A DNA stretch of 64,000 bases from an uncultured Bacteroidota bacterium (GCA_913047695.1 CAJWUI010000003.1:1-64000), one strand, 5' to 3'; positions 44,700-54,444 are shown, counted from the first letter of the stretch. The notes: generated by a model from the sequence alone, not told the origin. Made by a program: numbers and translations.

Positions 44700-46190
44700 A
44701 TGATCAAAAAAAAGGTTTTTTCCGGCATAACAACTGATTTTCTATTAACAGGAATAAAATTAGTAAAGCAGTTTTTCTTTATACCAGTAATAATTTATTT
44801 TTTGGGAAGTGAAAGTTATGGAGAATATATAACCATTATCGCTTATTTAGGTTTCTATAATTTGTTAGATTTTAATATTGATTTGTTTTTAATAAAAGAA
44901 TTGTCAAAACGAAAAAGTGAAAAATCAAATCAAAATTTAGTTTCTATTGGACTTGTAATGACAATTCTTCTAGCAACACTTATTTTTTCTTTAGGAATTA
45001 TTACTAATTATTTTTTGGTATTTCTAAATATTGATTTTTATGTTAAATATAATTTTATTTTCATTTTGATGTTGTTTAATAAAATTATTCAAGTTTTTGG
45101 GGGGTATTTTACGTCACTATTATTTTCTCTTCACAAAATGTCATTTTTAAACAGCGTAAAGTCTATTCTAACATTAGTTGAAGTTTTTATTGCTTTTGTA
45201 TTGTTGAATTTAGATATTGGAATTCAATCATTGTTCTATTCAGAATTTTTAATAACAATATTTTCACTTATAATTTTAATCAATTATTCATTTCAGTTTT
45301 TTAAAATTAGAATTAAAAAAATAAATCTTAGATTAATCAGGGAAGCATTTAATTATAGTTTTTCTCACTATTTAATAAAGATTTCTAAATTAGGATTAAC
45401 TAATCTAGACAGTATAATTATTCATTATTTTTTTGGTGCTAATCTTGTAACAATTTATACAATAACTATGAAATTACCTGTTCTATTTTCGAGAGAAGTG
45501 GCAGGTAAGGTTTGTACTAATTTGTTTTCAAGCATAAGTAGTATAAACTTGAATTCCATTTCTTCGAGCACATCAAAACTTTTGCATAGACTAGTTTATT
45601 TAATGTTTAGATTATCATTTCTTGTTTCCATTTCAATTTATTTTGTTAATAAAAGTTTTGTACAGATTTGGGTAGGAGATAAACTATTTTATGGCAATGA
45701 TTTAAATTTAGTTTTTTGTTTAATGGTGTTAATTGAAATTATTTATTTCTTTTCTGAAACACTTGTTTTAGCTCAAGGCAATATTAAAACCTTAGGGAGA
45801 CTATCATTATTAGAATTATTAGTAAACACATTATTAAGTCTAGTATTAATCAAATTTTTTGGAGTTGTTGGAGTAGCTTTAGCTAGTTTAATAAGTAAAA
45901 TTACAATTCCATTCATTTATGTTTCAGTTGAATTAAAAAGAATATATAAAATTCAATATCCGAATGCTTCTTTGTATTTTAATATTTTTAATTCATTTTT
46001 TTTAACACTTATGTTTTATCAAATTTTCAATTCACTTAACAATTATTTTATTGTGATATTTGGTTTTTTAGTTCCATTTATTTTTAACCTTATCAGTGAA
46101 GATTTCAAAATACTGAGTAATAAAAAAATTAACCTTTTTGATAAAATTCGATTAATTATTTATGGGAAAGATTTTATAAAAGATTCTTGA
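44700..46190 (+). CDS. wzx: Polysaccharide flippase (Wzx/MATE-like)
   Basis: This 496-residue membrane protein has about 12-14 TM helices and a Wzx-like start (FSGITTDFLLTGIKLVKQFF, FLGSESYGEYITIIAYLGFY). It moves undecaprenyl-linked repeat units across the inner membrane. ATG 44700 is preferred over a TTG three bases earlier. It is one of the most AT-rich genes in the window, as is usual for strain-variable glycan genes. Confidence 0.88.
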   Translation: MIKKKVFSGITTDFLLTGIKLVKQFFFIPVIIYFLGSESYGEYITIIAYLGFYNLLDFNIDLFLIKELSKRKSEKSNQNLVSIGLVMTILLATLIFSLGIITNYFLVFLNIDFYVKYNFIFILMLFNKIIQVFGGYFTSLLFSLHKMSFLNSVKSILTLVEVFIAFVLLNLDIGIQSLFYSEFLITIFSLIILINYSFQFFKIRIKKINLRLIREAFNYSFSHYLIKISKLGLTNLDSIIIHYFFGANLVTIYTITMKLPVLFSREVAGKVCTNLFSSISSINLNSISSSTSKLLHRLVYLMFRLSFLVSISIYFVNKSFVQIWVGDKLFYGNDLNLVFCLMVLIEIIYFFSETLVLAQGNIKTLGRLSLLELLVNTLLSLVLIKFFGVVGVALASLISKITIPFIYVSVELKRIYKIQYPNASLYFNIFNSFFLTLMFYQIFNSLNNYFIVIFGFLVPFIFNLISEDFKILSNKKINLFDKIRLIIYGKDFIKDS

Positions 46191-46225
46191 TATAATTAGC
46201 AAATAAATATTTCAAATATAAAAAT

Positions 46226-46933
46226 ATGTTAAAATGGATTAAAAGGCTTTTTTTAAAAAAGTATATAGAGGGACTTAACAATGAAAATGAACGAAGAGTT
46301 TTCATAAAAAAAAGTTTAAACTCTATTGAAAAAAATAAAATAATTCTAGACGCGGGGTGTGGATCTCAGCAATACAAAAAATATTGTTCTCACCTAAATT
46401 ATAAAAGCCAAGATTTTGCTCAATATAAAACAGATTTAAAAAAGAGTTTTTTTTCAAGTGATGAAAACTATAATTATGGAGAACTTGATTATATCTCGGA
46501 TATTTGGGATATCAAAGAAAAAAATAATTTTTTTGATGCTATACTTTGTTCTGAAGTCTTTGAACATATACCTTATCCTATAGAAACTGTAAAGGAATTT
46601 TCAAGGCTCCTTAAAAAGGGAGGAACACTTATTTTGACTGCACCATCAAATAGCCTGAGGCATATGGATCCGTACTTTTTTTATCCGGGATTTAGTGACA
46701 ATTGGTTCAAAAAAATTTTAGAAGAAAATAATTTTAGAATTGAAATTATTGACCCAGTGGGTGATTACTATAGTTGGTTAAAAGTTGAAATTGCAAGAAC
46801 AATGGTTCATAAGTCAATAATAGCAAAAATAATTTTACTACCTGCATTAATATATTTTTCGGTAAAAAATAAAAATAAAGAATCCATTCAAACTTTATGT
46901 ATGGGATATCACGTTATTGCAAAAAAAATCTAA
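46226..46933 (+). CDS. Class I SAM-dependent methyltransferase
   Basis: This 235-residue protein has motif I ILDAGCGSQQYKKY, the acidic GELDYISDIWDI and the post-motif DAILCSEVFEHIPYPIETVK, FSRLLKKGGTLILTAPS of Methyltransf_11-like enzymes. A C-terminal hydrophobic helix (IIAKIILLPALIYFSV) may place it at the membrane. It probably methylates a sugar of the repeat unit. Acceptor unknown. Confidence 0.85.
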   Translation: MLKWIKRLFLKKYIEGLNNENERRVFIKKSLNSIEKNKIILDAGCGSQQYKKYCSHLNYKSQDFAQYKTDLKKSFFSSDENYNYGELDYISDIWDIKEKNNFFDAILCSEVFEHIPYPIETVKEFSRLLKKGGTLILTAPSNSLRHMDPYFFYPGFSDNWFKKILEENNFRIEIIDPVGDYYSWLKVEIARTMVHKSIIAKIILLPALIYFSVKNKNKESIQTLCMGYHVIAKKI

Positions 46934-46942
46934 AATAAATTT

Positions 46943-47911
46943 TTGAAAAAAAGTGTACTAATAACAGGATCAAGTGGCTTTATTGGATTTCATTTATCAA
47001 AAAAGCTTTTAAAACTGGGATATATTATTATTGGATTAGATAATTGCAATGATTATTATGACGTATCATTAAAAAATGAAAGATTAAAAATATTAAATAA
47101 ATATGACGGTTTTACATTTATTAAAGGAGACGTAAAAGACTATGCTTTTTTGCTAAATGTTTTTAAAATAAATGATATCAATTATATTATTCATTTAGCA
47201 GGACAAGCCGGAGTAAGGCATAGTATAGTAAATCCAAAATTATACATTGAAAATAATTTAAATGGATTTTGGAATATTTTAGATATTTCAAGAAGATTTC
47301 AAATCAAACACTTTGTATATGCCAGTAGTTCTAGTATTTATGGAGGGATATCTAAAACACCGCACAGTATTGATCAAAAAACAGATAAGCCACTGAGTCT
47401 ATATGCTGCAACAAAAAAAAGTAATGAGCTAATAGCGCATTCTTACTCAAATATATATGGTATAAAAACCACTGGTTTAAGATTTTTCACTGTTTATGGT
47501 CCTTGGGGCAGGCCTGATATGGCATATTATAATTTCACGAAATCAATAATTGAAAATAAAACCATTGATGTATTTAATTTTGGTGAATTAAAAAGAGACT
47601 TTACATATATTGATGACATAGTGGATGGGATTTTAAAAGTATTAAACAGGGAGAGTAGTGAACAATACAAGATTTATAATATTGGAAATAGTAGCCCAGT
47701 TATTTTATTAGATTTTATTAAAATATTAGAAATTATTTTGAACAAAAAAGCGGATTTAAATTTTATTGAGCATCAAAAAGGTGATGTTTATGAAACTTAC
47801 GCTGATATCGGACCAATGAAACAAGAATTTAATTATAATCCAAAAACTGAAATTAAAGAAGGCCTAAAAAGTTTTGTTAATTGGTACAAAAATTATTATA
47901 AAATTAGATAG
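46943..47911 (+). CDS. NAD-dependent sugar-nucleotide epimerase, UDP-glucuronate 4-epimerase-like
   Basis: This 322-residue SDR enzyme has VLITGSSGFIGFHLSKKLLK, YIIHLAGQAGVRHSI, the catalytic SSSSIYGG and YAATKKSNE (Tyr-x-x-x-Lys), and FTVYGPWGRPDMA, the hallmark of UDP-glucuronate 4-epimerases. With Ugd upstream this would supply UDP-galacturonate. The start is TTG: no ATG lies between the previous stop and the Rossmann motif, and TTG-AAA-AAA-AGT gives the standard N-terminus. Confidence 0.88.
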   Translation: MKKSVLITGSSGFIGFHLSKKLLKLGYIIIGLDNCNDYYDVSLKNERLKILNKYDGFTFIKGDVKDYAFLLNVFKINDINYIIHLAGQAGVRHSIVNPKLYIENNLNGFWNILDISRRFQIKHFVYASSSSIYGGISKTPHSIDQKTDKPLSLYAATKKSNELIAHSYSNIYGIKTTGLRFFTVYGPWGRPDMAYYNFTKSIIENKTIDVFNFGELKRDFTYIDDIVDGILKVLNRESSEQYKIYNIGNSSPVILLDFIKILEIILNKKADLNFIEHQKGDVYETYADIGPMKQEFNYNPKTEIKEGLKSFVNWYKNYYKIR

Positions 47912-49360
47912 ATGAAAAAAAAGTCCATTTTCATTTATGGTGCCGGAGAGGCAGGTATATCTACAATTTTATCATTAGAAAAATTTACTGAAGAATTAAA
48001 AATTGTTGGATTTATTGATGATGATTTAAATAAAGTTGGTAGTAAAATAAATGGGATTAAAGTTTATTCTTTCAAACAATTTATTGAATTAAATTTTACA
48101 AATACTAAAACAGAAGTAATAATTTCATCAGAATTTATTAATAAAGACAAAAAGGAGAGTTTAATTGAATTTTGCAACAGTGAAAAAATTTTAGTAAAGA
48201 AGATTCCAGAATATAGATATTGGACTAATGAAAATGAATTTAAGCCAGAAGAAATTTCAAAGCTTAAAATCTCAGATTTATTAGAAAGAAATGAGATTAC
48301 TGTTAATTCCCAAAGAATAAAATCCTATTTATTTGATAAAGTAATATTAATCACAGGCGGATCTGGATCAATTGGGTCACAGATTGTTTTAAGTGTAGTT
48401 GAATACAATCCCAAGCATATAATAATAATTGATATTAATGAAAATTCACTTCATGGTTTAGAACTTGAATTAAAGGATTTAAATATTTTAACTAAGCTTA
48501 AAATAGAATTTTTTACAACTGATGTTAAAGATAAAGTAACATTAAGTCATGTTTTTGAAAAATTTAATCCGGAAATTATTTTTCATGCAGCAGCTTACAA
48601 GCATGTTCCAATGATGGAGAAAAATACATTAAGCGCTATCTCCAATAATATTTTAGGCACATTTAATTTATTAGAATTATCCAAAATTTATAATACAAGT
48701 AAGTTTGTTTTTATTTCGACGGATAAAGCTATCAATCCTACTAATATCATGGGTGCTACTAAAAGATATTCAGAGTGCTTGGTCCAATTTTTTGCACTTA
48801 ACAACCAAAATTGTATTTATGTTACTACACGATTTGGAAATGTACTAGGTTCAAACGGGTCAGTAATCCCGAGATTTCAAAGTTTAATTGAAAACTCTAA
48901 AGATATTGAAGTTACCCATCCAGATATTATAAGATATTTCATGACCATTGAAGAGGCTTGTAACTTAGTACTTGAGGCTAGTACAATGGCAAAAAATAGG
49001 GAAATTTTTGTGTTTGATATGGGGACACCATGTAAGATAAATGATTTGGCGATTAAACTAATTAAACTAAATGGTCTTGAACCAAATATTGATATTAAAA
49101 TAAAATATACAGGATTGAGACCTGGAGAAAAGTTAATGGAAGAACTATTAGCAAATGATGATAATACTATAAAAACTCACCATCCCAAAATTTTAAAAGC
49201 CAAATCCAAAAAAATAAACTATGATAAATATTTTGAAAATTTAAAATTACTCAGAAAATATGTTGAAGCAAATAATTCTCTAGAGGCTGTTAGGATCTTA
49301 AAAATTTGTTTGCCAGAGTTTAAAAGTAACAATAGTGAATATACAATTCTAGATAATTGA
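47912..49360 (+). CDS. CapD/WbpM-like nucleotide-sugar 4,6-dehydratase lacking the membrane domain
   Basis: This 482-residue protein has an N-terminal Rossmann domain (SIFIYGAGEAGISTILSLEK, GFIDDDLNKVGSKINGIKV) and a C-terminal SDR dehydratase (VILITGGSGSIGSQIVLSVV, FHAAAYKHVPMMEKN, FISTDKAINPTNIMGATKR with Met in place of the usual Tyr). Full WbpM/PglF proteins begin with four TM helices and run to about 600-660 residues; these are missing, so it is predicted soluble. It may make UDP-4-keto-6-deoxy-GlcNAc from UDP-GlcNAc. Confidence 0.88.
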   Translation: MKKKSIFIYGAGEAGISTILSLEKFTEELKIVGFIDDDLNKVGSKINGIKVYSFKQFIELNFTNTKTEVIISSEFINKDKKESLIEFCNSEKILVKKIPEYRYWTNENEFKPEEISKLKISDLLERNEITVNSQRIKSYLFDKVILITGGSGSIGSQIVLSVVEYNPKHIIIIDINENSLHGLELELKDLNILTKLKIEFFTTDVKDKVTLSHVFEKFNPEIIFHAAAYKHVPMMEKNTLSAISNNILGTFNLLELSKIYNTSKFVFISTDKAINPTNIMGATKRYSECLVQFFALNNQNCIYVTTRFGNVLGSNGSVIPRFQSLIENSKDIEVTHPDIIRYFMTIEEACNLVLEASTMAKNREIFVFDMGTPCKINDLAIKLIKLNGLEPNIDIKIKYTGLRPGEKLMEELLANDDNTIKTHHPKILKAKSKKINYDKYFENLKLLRKYVEANNSLEAVRILKICLPEFKSNNSEYTILDN

Positions 49361-50337
49361 TGAAAAAGCCATTAGTTTCTGTTGTAATGTCTGTTTATAA
49401 TTCGGAAAAATGGTTGTCATATAGTATTGAAAGTATAATTGAACAAACGTATACCAATTTTGAATTTGTTATAATAAATGATGGAAGCACTGATAATTCA
49501 AAAGTAATTCTAAATGAATATTCTGATAGAGATAAAAGAATATTAGTAATTCACCAAAAAAATATTGGTTTAACCAAATCATTAATAAAAGCAATTAAAC
49601 TTTCTAAAGGAGATATTATTGTAAGAATTGATGCAGATGATCTATCATCTAAAGAAAGGATAGAACAGCAATTAAAAGAATTAGAAAAAAAAAAATTAGA
49701 CCTTATTGCTACTAATTTTTCTTTAATTGATATAAATGGTGAAAAAATTAAATATTTTGATATAAGAAAAAAACAAGAGGAAATTTTGGAGATATTACTT
49801 GGAGGGAATAGTTTTTTCCCTCACTCAAGTGTTATGTTTAAAAAAGAAGCTTATTTGAAATTGGGAGGCTATAATTTATTTTTTAATAAGTCTCAAGATA
49901 TTGACTTATGGATAAGGTTCATTCAAAAAAATTATAAAATTGGAGTTTGCAGTTTAAATAAGCCTTTAAATTTTATAAGAATTCATGAAGAACAAATAAC
50001 TCATAAAAATGATAATGATATTTTTACATCAATCTCAATTTTAAATTTTTATTGCAGAAGTCAAAATCAATTAGAGATTTCGGAGTATAAATTTGAAGAT
50101 AAATTAAAAGCTATAGATCGAATAAAAAAAAGTAAGTATTATCAGACAATCAACACAAAAAACAAAATTAGATTCATTAAAAAATTTTTTTTTTCGAGGG
50201 ATTTTTTAAATATTATTAAAGACTTATTTGGCACTCATTCATTCAGATTAATAAAATATTTTAGAATTGTTTTGATGCAAGACAGGGAGATATATAAGCG
50301 TTTAGCTAATGAAATACTTTTTAGAAATGAATTTTAA
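49360..50337 (+). CDS. GT2 family glycosyltransferase
   Basis: This 325-residue GT-A enzyme begins VSVVMSVYNSEKWLSYSIES, then FEFVIINDGSTDNS, the DxD-type IVRIDADDLSSKERIEQQ, and the acceptor-side segment FFPHSSVMFKKEAYLKLGGY. It adds one sugar of the repeat unit at the cytoplasmic face. ATG 49360 overlaps the preceding TGA (TGATG), fitting translational coupling. Donor and linkage are not predictable. Confidence 0.9.
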   Translation: MKKPLVSVVMSVYNSEKWLSYSIESIIEQTYTNFEFVIINDGSTDNSKVILNEYSDRDKRILVIHQKNIGLTKSLIKAIKLSKGDIIVRIDADDLSSKERIEQQLKELEKKKLDLIATNFSLIDINGEKIKYFDIRKKQEEILEILLGGNSFFPHSSVMFKKEAYLKLGGYNLFFNKSQDIDLWIRFIQKNYKIGVCSLNKPLNFIRIHEEQITHKNDNDIFTSISILNFYCRSQNQLEISEYKFEDKLKAIDRIKKSKYYQTINTKNKIRFIKKFFFSRDFLNIIKDLFGTHSFRLIKYFRIVLMQDREIYKRLANEILFRNEF

Positions 50338-51535
50338 ACAAACTTTACAAACCACACATGATTCTTTTTACGTATACAATGAAGACAATCTTGTAAATAA
50401 CTTCAATGAATTTTTAAAATCATTTAAATTATCATATGATAATGTAGAAATAGCATATTCTTTTAAAACAAATTATTTACCTGAAATTTGTAAAAAAATC
50501 AACGATTTGGGAGGTATTTATGAGGTAGTTTCTGAGATGGAATTAGATTTGGCATTAAAATTAGAAAATAAGAAAAAGATAATTTTTAATGGGCCATATA
50601 AAACAAAAGAGGCAATAATGAAATCTCTTCTAAATGATGTAATCATTCACATTGATTCTTTAGACGAATTAAATATTATCTCAGAACTTTTAACATCTAA
50701 TGAACATATAAATTGTAACCTAGGAATCAGATTAAATTTGAGTTTTGCTTCTGACTCTATTTCCAGATTTGGAATTTGCCAATCAGAAATTAAAAAGATT
50801 TTAAAGTTAATTTCTTCAAATAATAGAATTGAATTAAAAGGGATAAGTTGTCACCTGCCAAATCGAGATTTGAAAAGTTTTGAATTTAGAACAAAAGAGA
50901 TCATTAAAATCTATGATTTTTATTTTAAAAATAAAATCCAATATATAGACTTAGGAGGAGGATTCCCTAGCATATTACAAGAAGATTTGATGAATCAATT
51001 AAAACTCAAAAATACAAACATAAAAGAGTTTGCTAAAAAAATATGTTCAATTTTAAATCAATATTTCAACAATAGCAAAATAATAAAAAAACCTAAACTT
51101 ATTTTAGAACCTGGGACTGCTTTAGTAGCAAATACTATGAGCTATTATTCAAAAATTATCTCAGAAAAAAAGATTAAAAATAAAATAATCTTATCATCTT
51201 CTGGCAGTAAGTTTAATTTTTTGGGAACAAATAATTCAAATCTAAATTTTCCATTTACAGAAATTTTAAATCCTGAATTCAAATCAAGAAAATTTAGAAA
51301 TGTTGATATTGCTGGATATACTTGTATTGAAAATGATTATTTGTTGCGAAATATATCATCTTCTCTTATTAAAGGAGATTATATTAAAATAGAAGATATA
51401 GGGTCATATTCAATTGTTATGAAACCACCTTTTATTTCTCCAAATGTTCCTATATTTAAGGTATTCGAAAATAAAATTTTAGAACTAAAAAGAAAAGAAA
51501 CCTTTCAGGATGTATTTAATACTTTCTTGATTTGA
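50309..51535 (+). CDS. Fold-type III PLP decarboxylase (diaminopimelate/ornithine decarboxylase family)
   Basis: This 408-residue alanine-racemase-fold enzyme has the PLP lysine in IAYSFKTNYLPEIC, the barrel His in ISCHLPNRD, the glycine-rich YIDLGGGFPSI, LILEPGTALVANT, and the family Cys/Asp motif GYTCIENDYL followed by IEDIGSYSIVM. It therefore decarboxylates an amino acid, but the lysine-pathway DapDC arginine pattern is not obvious, so its substrate is open. The start could instead be ATG 50327; both overlap the GT2 gene. It heads a three-gene cassette with the next two genes. Confidence 0.82.
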   Translation: MKYFLEMNFKQTLQTTHDSFYVYNEDNLVNNFNEFLKSFKLSYDNVEIAYSFKTNYLPEICKKINDLGGIYEVVSEMELDLALKLENKKKIIFNGPYKTKEAIMKSLLNDVIIHIDSLDELNIISELLTSNEHINCNLGIRLNLSFASDSISRFGICQSEIKKILKLISSNNRIELKGISCHLPNRDLKSFEFRTKEIIKIYDFYFKNKIQYIDLGGGFPSILQEDLMNQLKLKNTNIKEFAKKICSILNQYFNNSKIIKKPKLILEPGTALVANTMSYYSKIISEKKIKNKIILSSSGSKFNFLGTNNSNLNFPFTEILNPEFKSRKFRNVDIAGYTCIENDYLLRNISSSLIKGDYIKIEDIGSYSIVMKPPFISPNVPIFKVFENKILELKRKETFQDVFNTFLI

Positions 51536-52446
51536 TGGATTACTATTGCTATTTTAAGGATGATTATTTATTGGAAAAAGATGTTTACATACATCCTTTG
51601 TCTCCGTCCACACAATACGGATTAAATGTTTTTGAAGGGATTGGTGTTTATTTTGATTTTGAAACGGGGTGTTATAATATTTTAGAATTTGAAAAACATA
51701 TAAGTAGGTTTTTTGAGTCATCAAAAAGATTAAACTTAAACCACAAATATAAAATTAGTGAAATAGAGAAAATTATAAAATCCTTAATTATTAAAAACAA
51801 TTTTAAAACAGATATTTATTTAAAATTAGTCTTTTTAGTATCAAAAAAAGGAAGTTGGGCTGACATTTATGATGCAGACTTATTAGTTTGTTCATGGCCA
51901 AAACAAAGAAAATCTGCTTCCCAGAGGGAGAAGTTAAATCTTCATATTTCATCATGGGAAAGAATAAGTGAAAAATCAATGCCTCCTTCAATAAAAGTTG
52001 GAGCAAATTATATTAATAGTAGATATGCATTTTTAGAGGCAAAACAAAATAATTTTGATCTTCCCTTATTTTTAAACAAAAAAGGTAATATTTCTGAATC
52101 ATCAGGGGCTTGTGTTATTTTAATTAAAGAAAATAAGCTATTTACACCATCAAGTTCTTCAGACATCCTAAACAGCATAACAAGACAAATGATTTTTGAC
52201 TTTTCATCAAAAATCTTAGGATATGAAGTATTTGAAAAAGAAATTACGGTTAAAGAATTATTTAGAGCTGATGAAGTGTTTTTATGTGGGACAGCTATAG
52301 AAATATCTCTTGTTGAGAACATTAATAAAATTAGTTATAACACAGAACCTAACAACAATTCTCAAAAGATTAAAAACTATTTTTTTGAAATAGTCAATAA
52401 TAAAACACCTTATTCTAATTTATACTTAAAAAAAATTAAATTTTGA
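51535..52446 (+). CDS. Class IV (fold-type IV) PLP aminotransferase, IlvE-like
   Basis: This 303-residue enzyme resembles branched-chain amino acid aminotransferases: QYGLNVFEGIGVYFDFETGC, the PLP lysine in IKVGANYINSRYAFLEA, and NISESSGACVILIK, then SITRQMIFDF and FLCGTAIEISLV. It is well diverged from housekeeping IlvE and sits in a polysaccharide operon, so a special 2-oxo acid is a likelier substrate. ATG 51535 overlaps the previous TGA by one base (TGATG). Confidence 0.83.
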   Translation: MDYYCYFKDDYLLEKDVYIHPLSPSTQYGLNVFEGIGVYFDFETGCYNILEFEKHISRFFESSKRLNLNHKYKISEIEKIIKSLIIKNNFKTDIYLKLVFLVSKKGSWADIYDADLLVCSWPKQRKSASQREKLNLHISSWERISEKSMPPSIKVGANYINSRYAFLEAKQNNFDLPLFLNKKGNISESSGACVILIKENKLFTPSSSSDILNSITRQMIFDFSSKILGYEVFEKEITVKELFRADEVFLCGTAIEISLVENINKISYNTEPNNNSQKIKNYFFEIVNNKTPYSNLYLKKIKF

Positions 52447-53255
52447 ATTTTATCCAAATCACTAATAATCCTGATTTAGCTGAATATATTTCAAGCTGTG
52501 GAGTTCAAAATATAATGATTGATATAGAGACAGTTGGAAAAAATGAGCGTCAAAAGAATCTAGATACAGTCAAATCTAAACATCAACTTAAAGATATAAT
52601 TGAAGTAAAAAACAGAATAAAAAAGTATAATGGTAAAATAATTACAAGGGTTAATCCATATTATAAAAATTCTAAATTTGAAGTAGAAGCCTCAATAAAC
52701 TTAGGAACGGACTACATAATGTTACCAATGTTTAAATCAGTACACGAGGTAAAACAAATAATAAATTTAATAAATGACAGGGTAAAATTGATTTTACTTT
52801 TTGAAACTCCAGCCTCGATAATAAATATTGATAGTATACTAGAGTTGAATAAAATAGACGAGGTATTTATTGGGTTAAATGATTTAAGTATAGCATTTAA
52901 ACTTGATTTTATGTTTGAATTGTTACCGTCAAGTTTAATAGAATTTATTGTTTCAAAATTCAAAAACAAAGGTATCCCATTTGGAATAGGAGGAATTTCG
53001 AGAATTGGGGAAGGAACTTTAGATTCCCAACTTATTTTGTCTGAACATGTAAGATTGGGAAGTACTAAAGTTATAATTTCTAGATCATTTACCAATAGAG
53101 CAGAAAATTTGGATGAATTAAATAGAAACATTGACTATAAGAAAGAAATTGATTTGCTTTATGATGAATACAACAATTTAAAAAAAACTAGCCTGAAAGA
53201 GCTAGAGCTTAATCATATTAACGTAAGACGTAAAATTCAACAAATCATTAAATGA
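52443..53255 (+). CDS. HpcH/HpaI aldolase / citrate-lyase-beta family protein
   Basis: This 270-residue TIM-barrel enzyme has NIMIDIETVGKNERQ at the first metal-linked strand, KIITRVNPYY with the substrate Arg, ILLFETPASIINID with the metal-binding Glu, and VFIGLNDLSIAF with the metal-binding Asp. Such enzymes catalyse reversible aldol or Claisen reactions with pyruvate- or acetyl-type donors. Start is TTG, overlapping the aminotransferase stop (TTGA). Tight coupling with the aminotransferase and decarboxylase suggests one short pathway to an unusual amine or amino acid used in the glycan. Confidence 0.8.
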   Translation: MNFIQITNNPDLAEYISSCGVQNIMIDIETVGKNERQKNLDTVKSKHQLKDIIEVKNRIKKYNGKIITRVNPYYKNSKFEVEASINLGTDYIMLPMFKSVHEVKQIINLINDRVKLILLFETPASIINIDSILELNKIDEVFIGLNDLSIAFKLDFMFELLPSSLIEFIVSKFKNKGIPFGIGGISRIGEGTLDSQLILSEHVRLGSTKVIISRSFTNRAENLDELNRNIDYKKEIDLLYDEYNNLKKTSLKELELNHINVRRKIQQIIK

Positions 53256-54400
53256 ATATTATTCATGTATTTCCAATTTTTTCTATTTCAAAAGGAGGAG
53301 GCACCACATGGTTGATGTGTGAATTAGCAAAACAACAGTCAAAAGACCATAAAGTATCAATCCTTACAGGTTCTTATAATTTAGATAATAACTTGGTGAA
53401 AGAGATCAAAAAATTTGGAATAAACATTTTAATCTACAAGAGTTATTTTAATAGAATAGGTATTTATTTTATGCCGGGATTGATAATTGATAAAGCCATC
53501 TTTTCAAGCAAGAATGTTTTTCATCTTCATCTTTACAGAAGCATTCAAAATTTAATAATTCTAATAAAAGCAAGTTTATTTAATTCAAATTGTATCATTG
53601 ATGCACATGGATCTATTCCAAAGCATGGTATAAAAACATTTAAAAAAAATTTATTTGATTTTTTTTTTAAAAAATTAATTATAAATAAAACTAAAATGTT
53701 TATTGCGGAGAATGAATTAAGTTTTAATGAATGTATTTCTTTAGGTATAAACCCAAAGAAAATACAAATTATAAATCCGCCTTTTCCTGTTCATGATTTT
53801 AAAAATGTTATTAAACTGGATATACTTAAGAATGAATACAAAATAAAAGAGAAATACATTATTCTCTATTTTGGCAGGTTTCATTATATAAAGGGGATTG
53901 ATTTTTTAATTGACTCTTTTTTTGAGTTGAGCAAGAGGAGAAATGATATTCATTTAGTTTTAATGGGAAAAAATGATGGTTTTGAAAATAATTTAAATGA
54001 TCAAATTATAAAGTTAAATCTATCAAACATTATTACAAATATTGGTTTTAAAAAAGGAGTTGAAAAGAATTCCGTAATTAAAGAATCCTCTATTTGCGTT
54101 CAAGTTTCAAGATATGAACAAGGCGCTGGAGCTCCATTTGAAGCTGTATTAATTGGGACTCCAATAATTGTAAGTGATCATAGTGGGAGTGCAGAAGATG
54201 TAAGTAGATTAAATGCCGGATATTTAACAAAATTTGGTGATACAAATGCTCTTGCAGAAAAGCTTAACTTTGTTATAGAAAATTATCCAGAAGCAAAAAA
54301 AAAGACATACAATGCATCAAAAGCAATAATTAAAAATCAATCATTTGAATCAACTTTGAAAAAGTATCAAATTTTGTATGAGAATTCAGTTAATAATTAA
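53252..54400 (+). CDS. GT4 family glycosyltransferase
   Basis: This 382-residue GT-B enzyme has an N-terminal SKGGGTTWLMCELAKQQSKD and a GT4 donor domain with ILYFGRFHYIKGIDFLIDSF, NIGFKKGVEKNSVIKESSIC and QGAGAPFEAVLIGTPIIVSD carrying the Glu-x7-Glu-like motif. It overlaps the aldolase gene by 4 bases (ATGA). It adds a repeat-unit sugar; donor unknown. Confidence 0.9.
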   Translation: MNIIHVFPIFSISKGGGTTWLMCELAKQQSKDHKVSILTGSYNLDNNLVKEIKKFGINILIYKSYFNRIGIYFMPGLIIDKAIFSSKNVFHLHLYRSIQNLIILIKASLFNSNCIIDAHGSIPKHGIKTFKKNLFDFFFKKLIINKTKMFIAENELSFNECISLGINPKKIQIINPPFPVHDFKNVIKLDILKNEYKIKEKYIILYFGRFHYIKGIDFLIDSFFELSKRRNDIHLVLMGKNDGFENNLNDQIIKLNLSNIITNIGFKKGVEKNSVIKESSICVQVSRYEQGAGAPFEAVLIGTPIIVSDHSGSAEDVSRLNAGYLTKFGDTNALAEKLNFVIENYPEAKKKTYNASKAIIKNQSFESTLKKYQILYENSVNN

Positions 54401-54444
54401 AATATTGTGTGATATAATTTGGACGCTTTCAACATTTATAAAAA

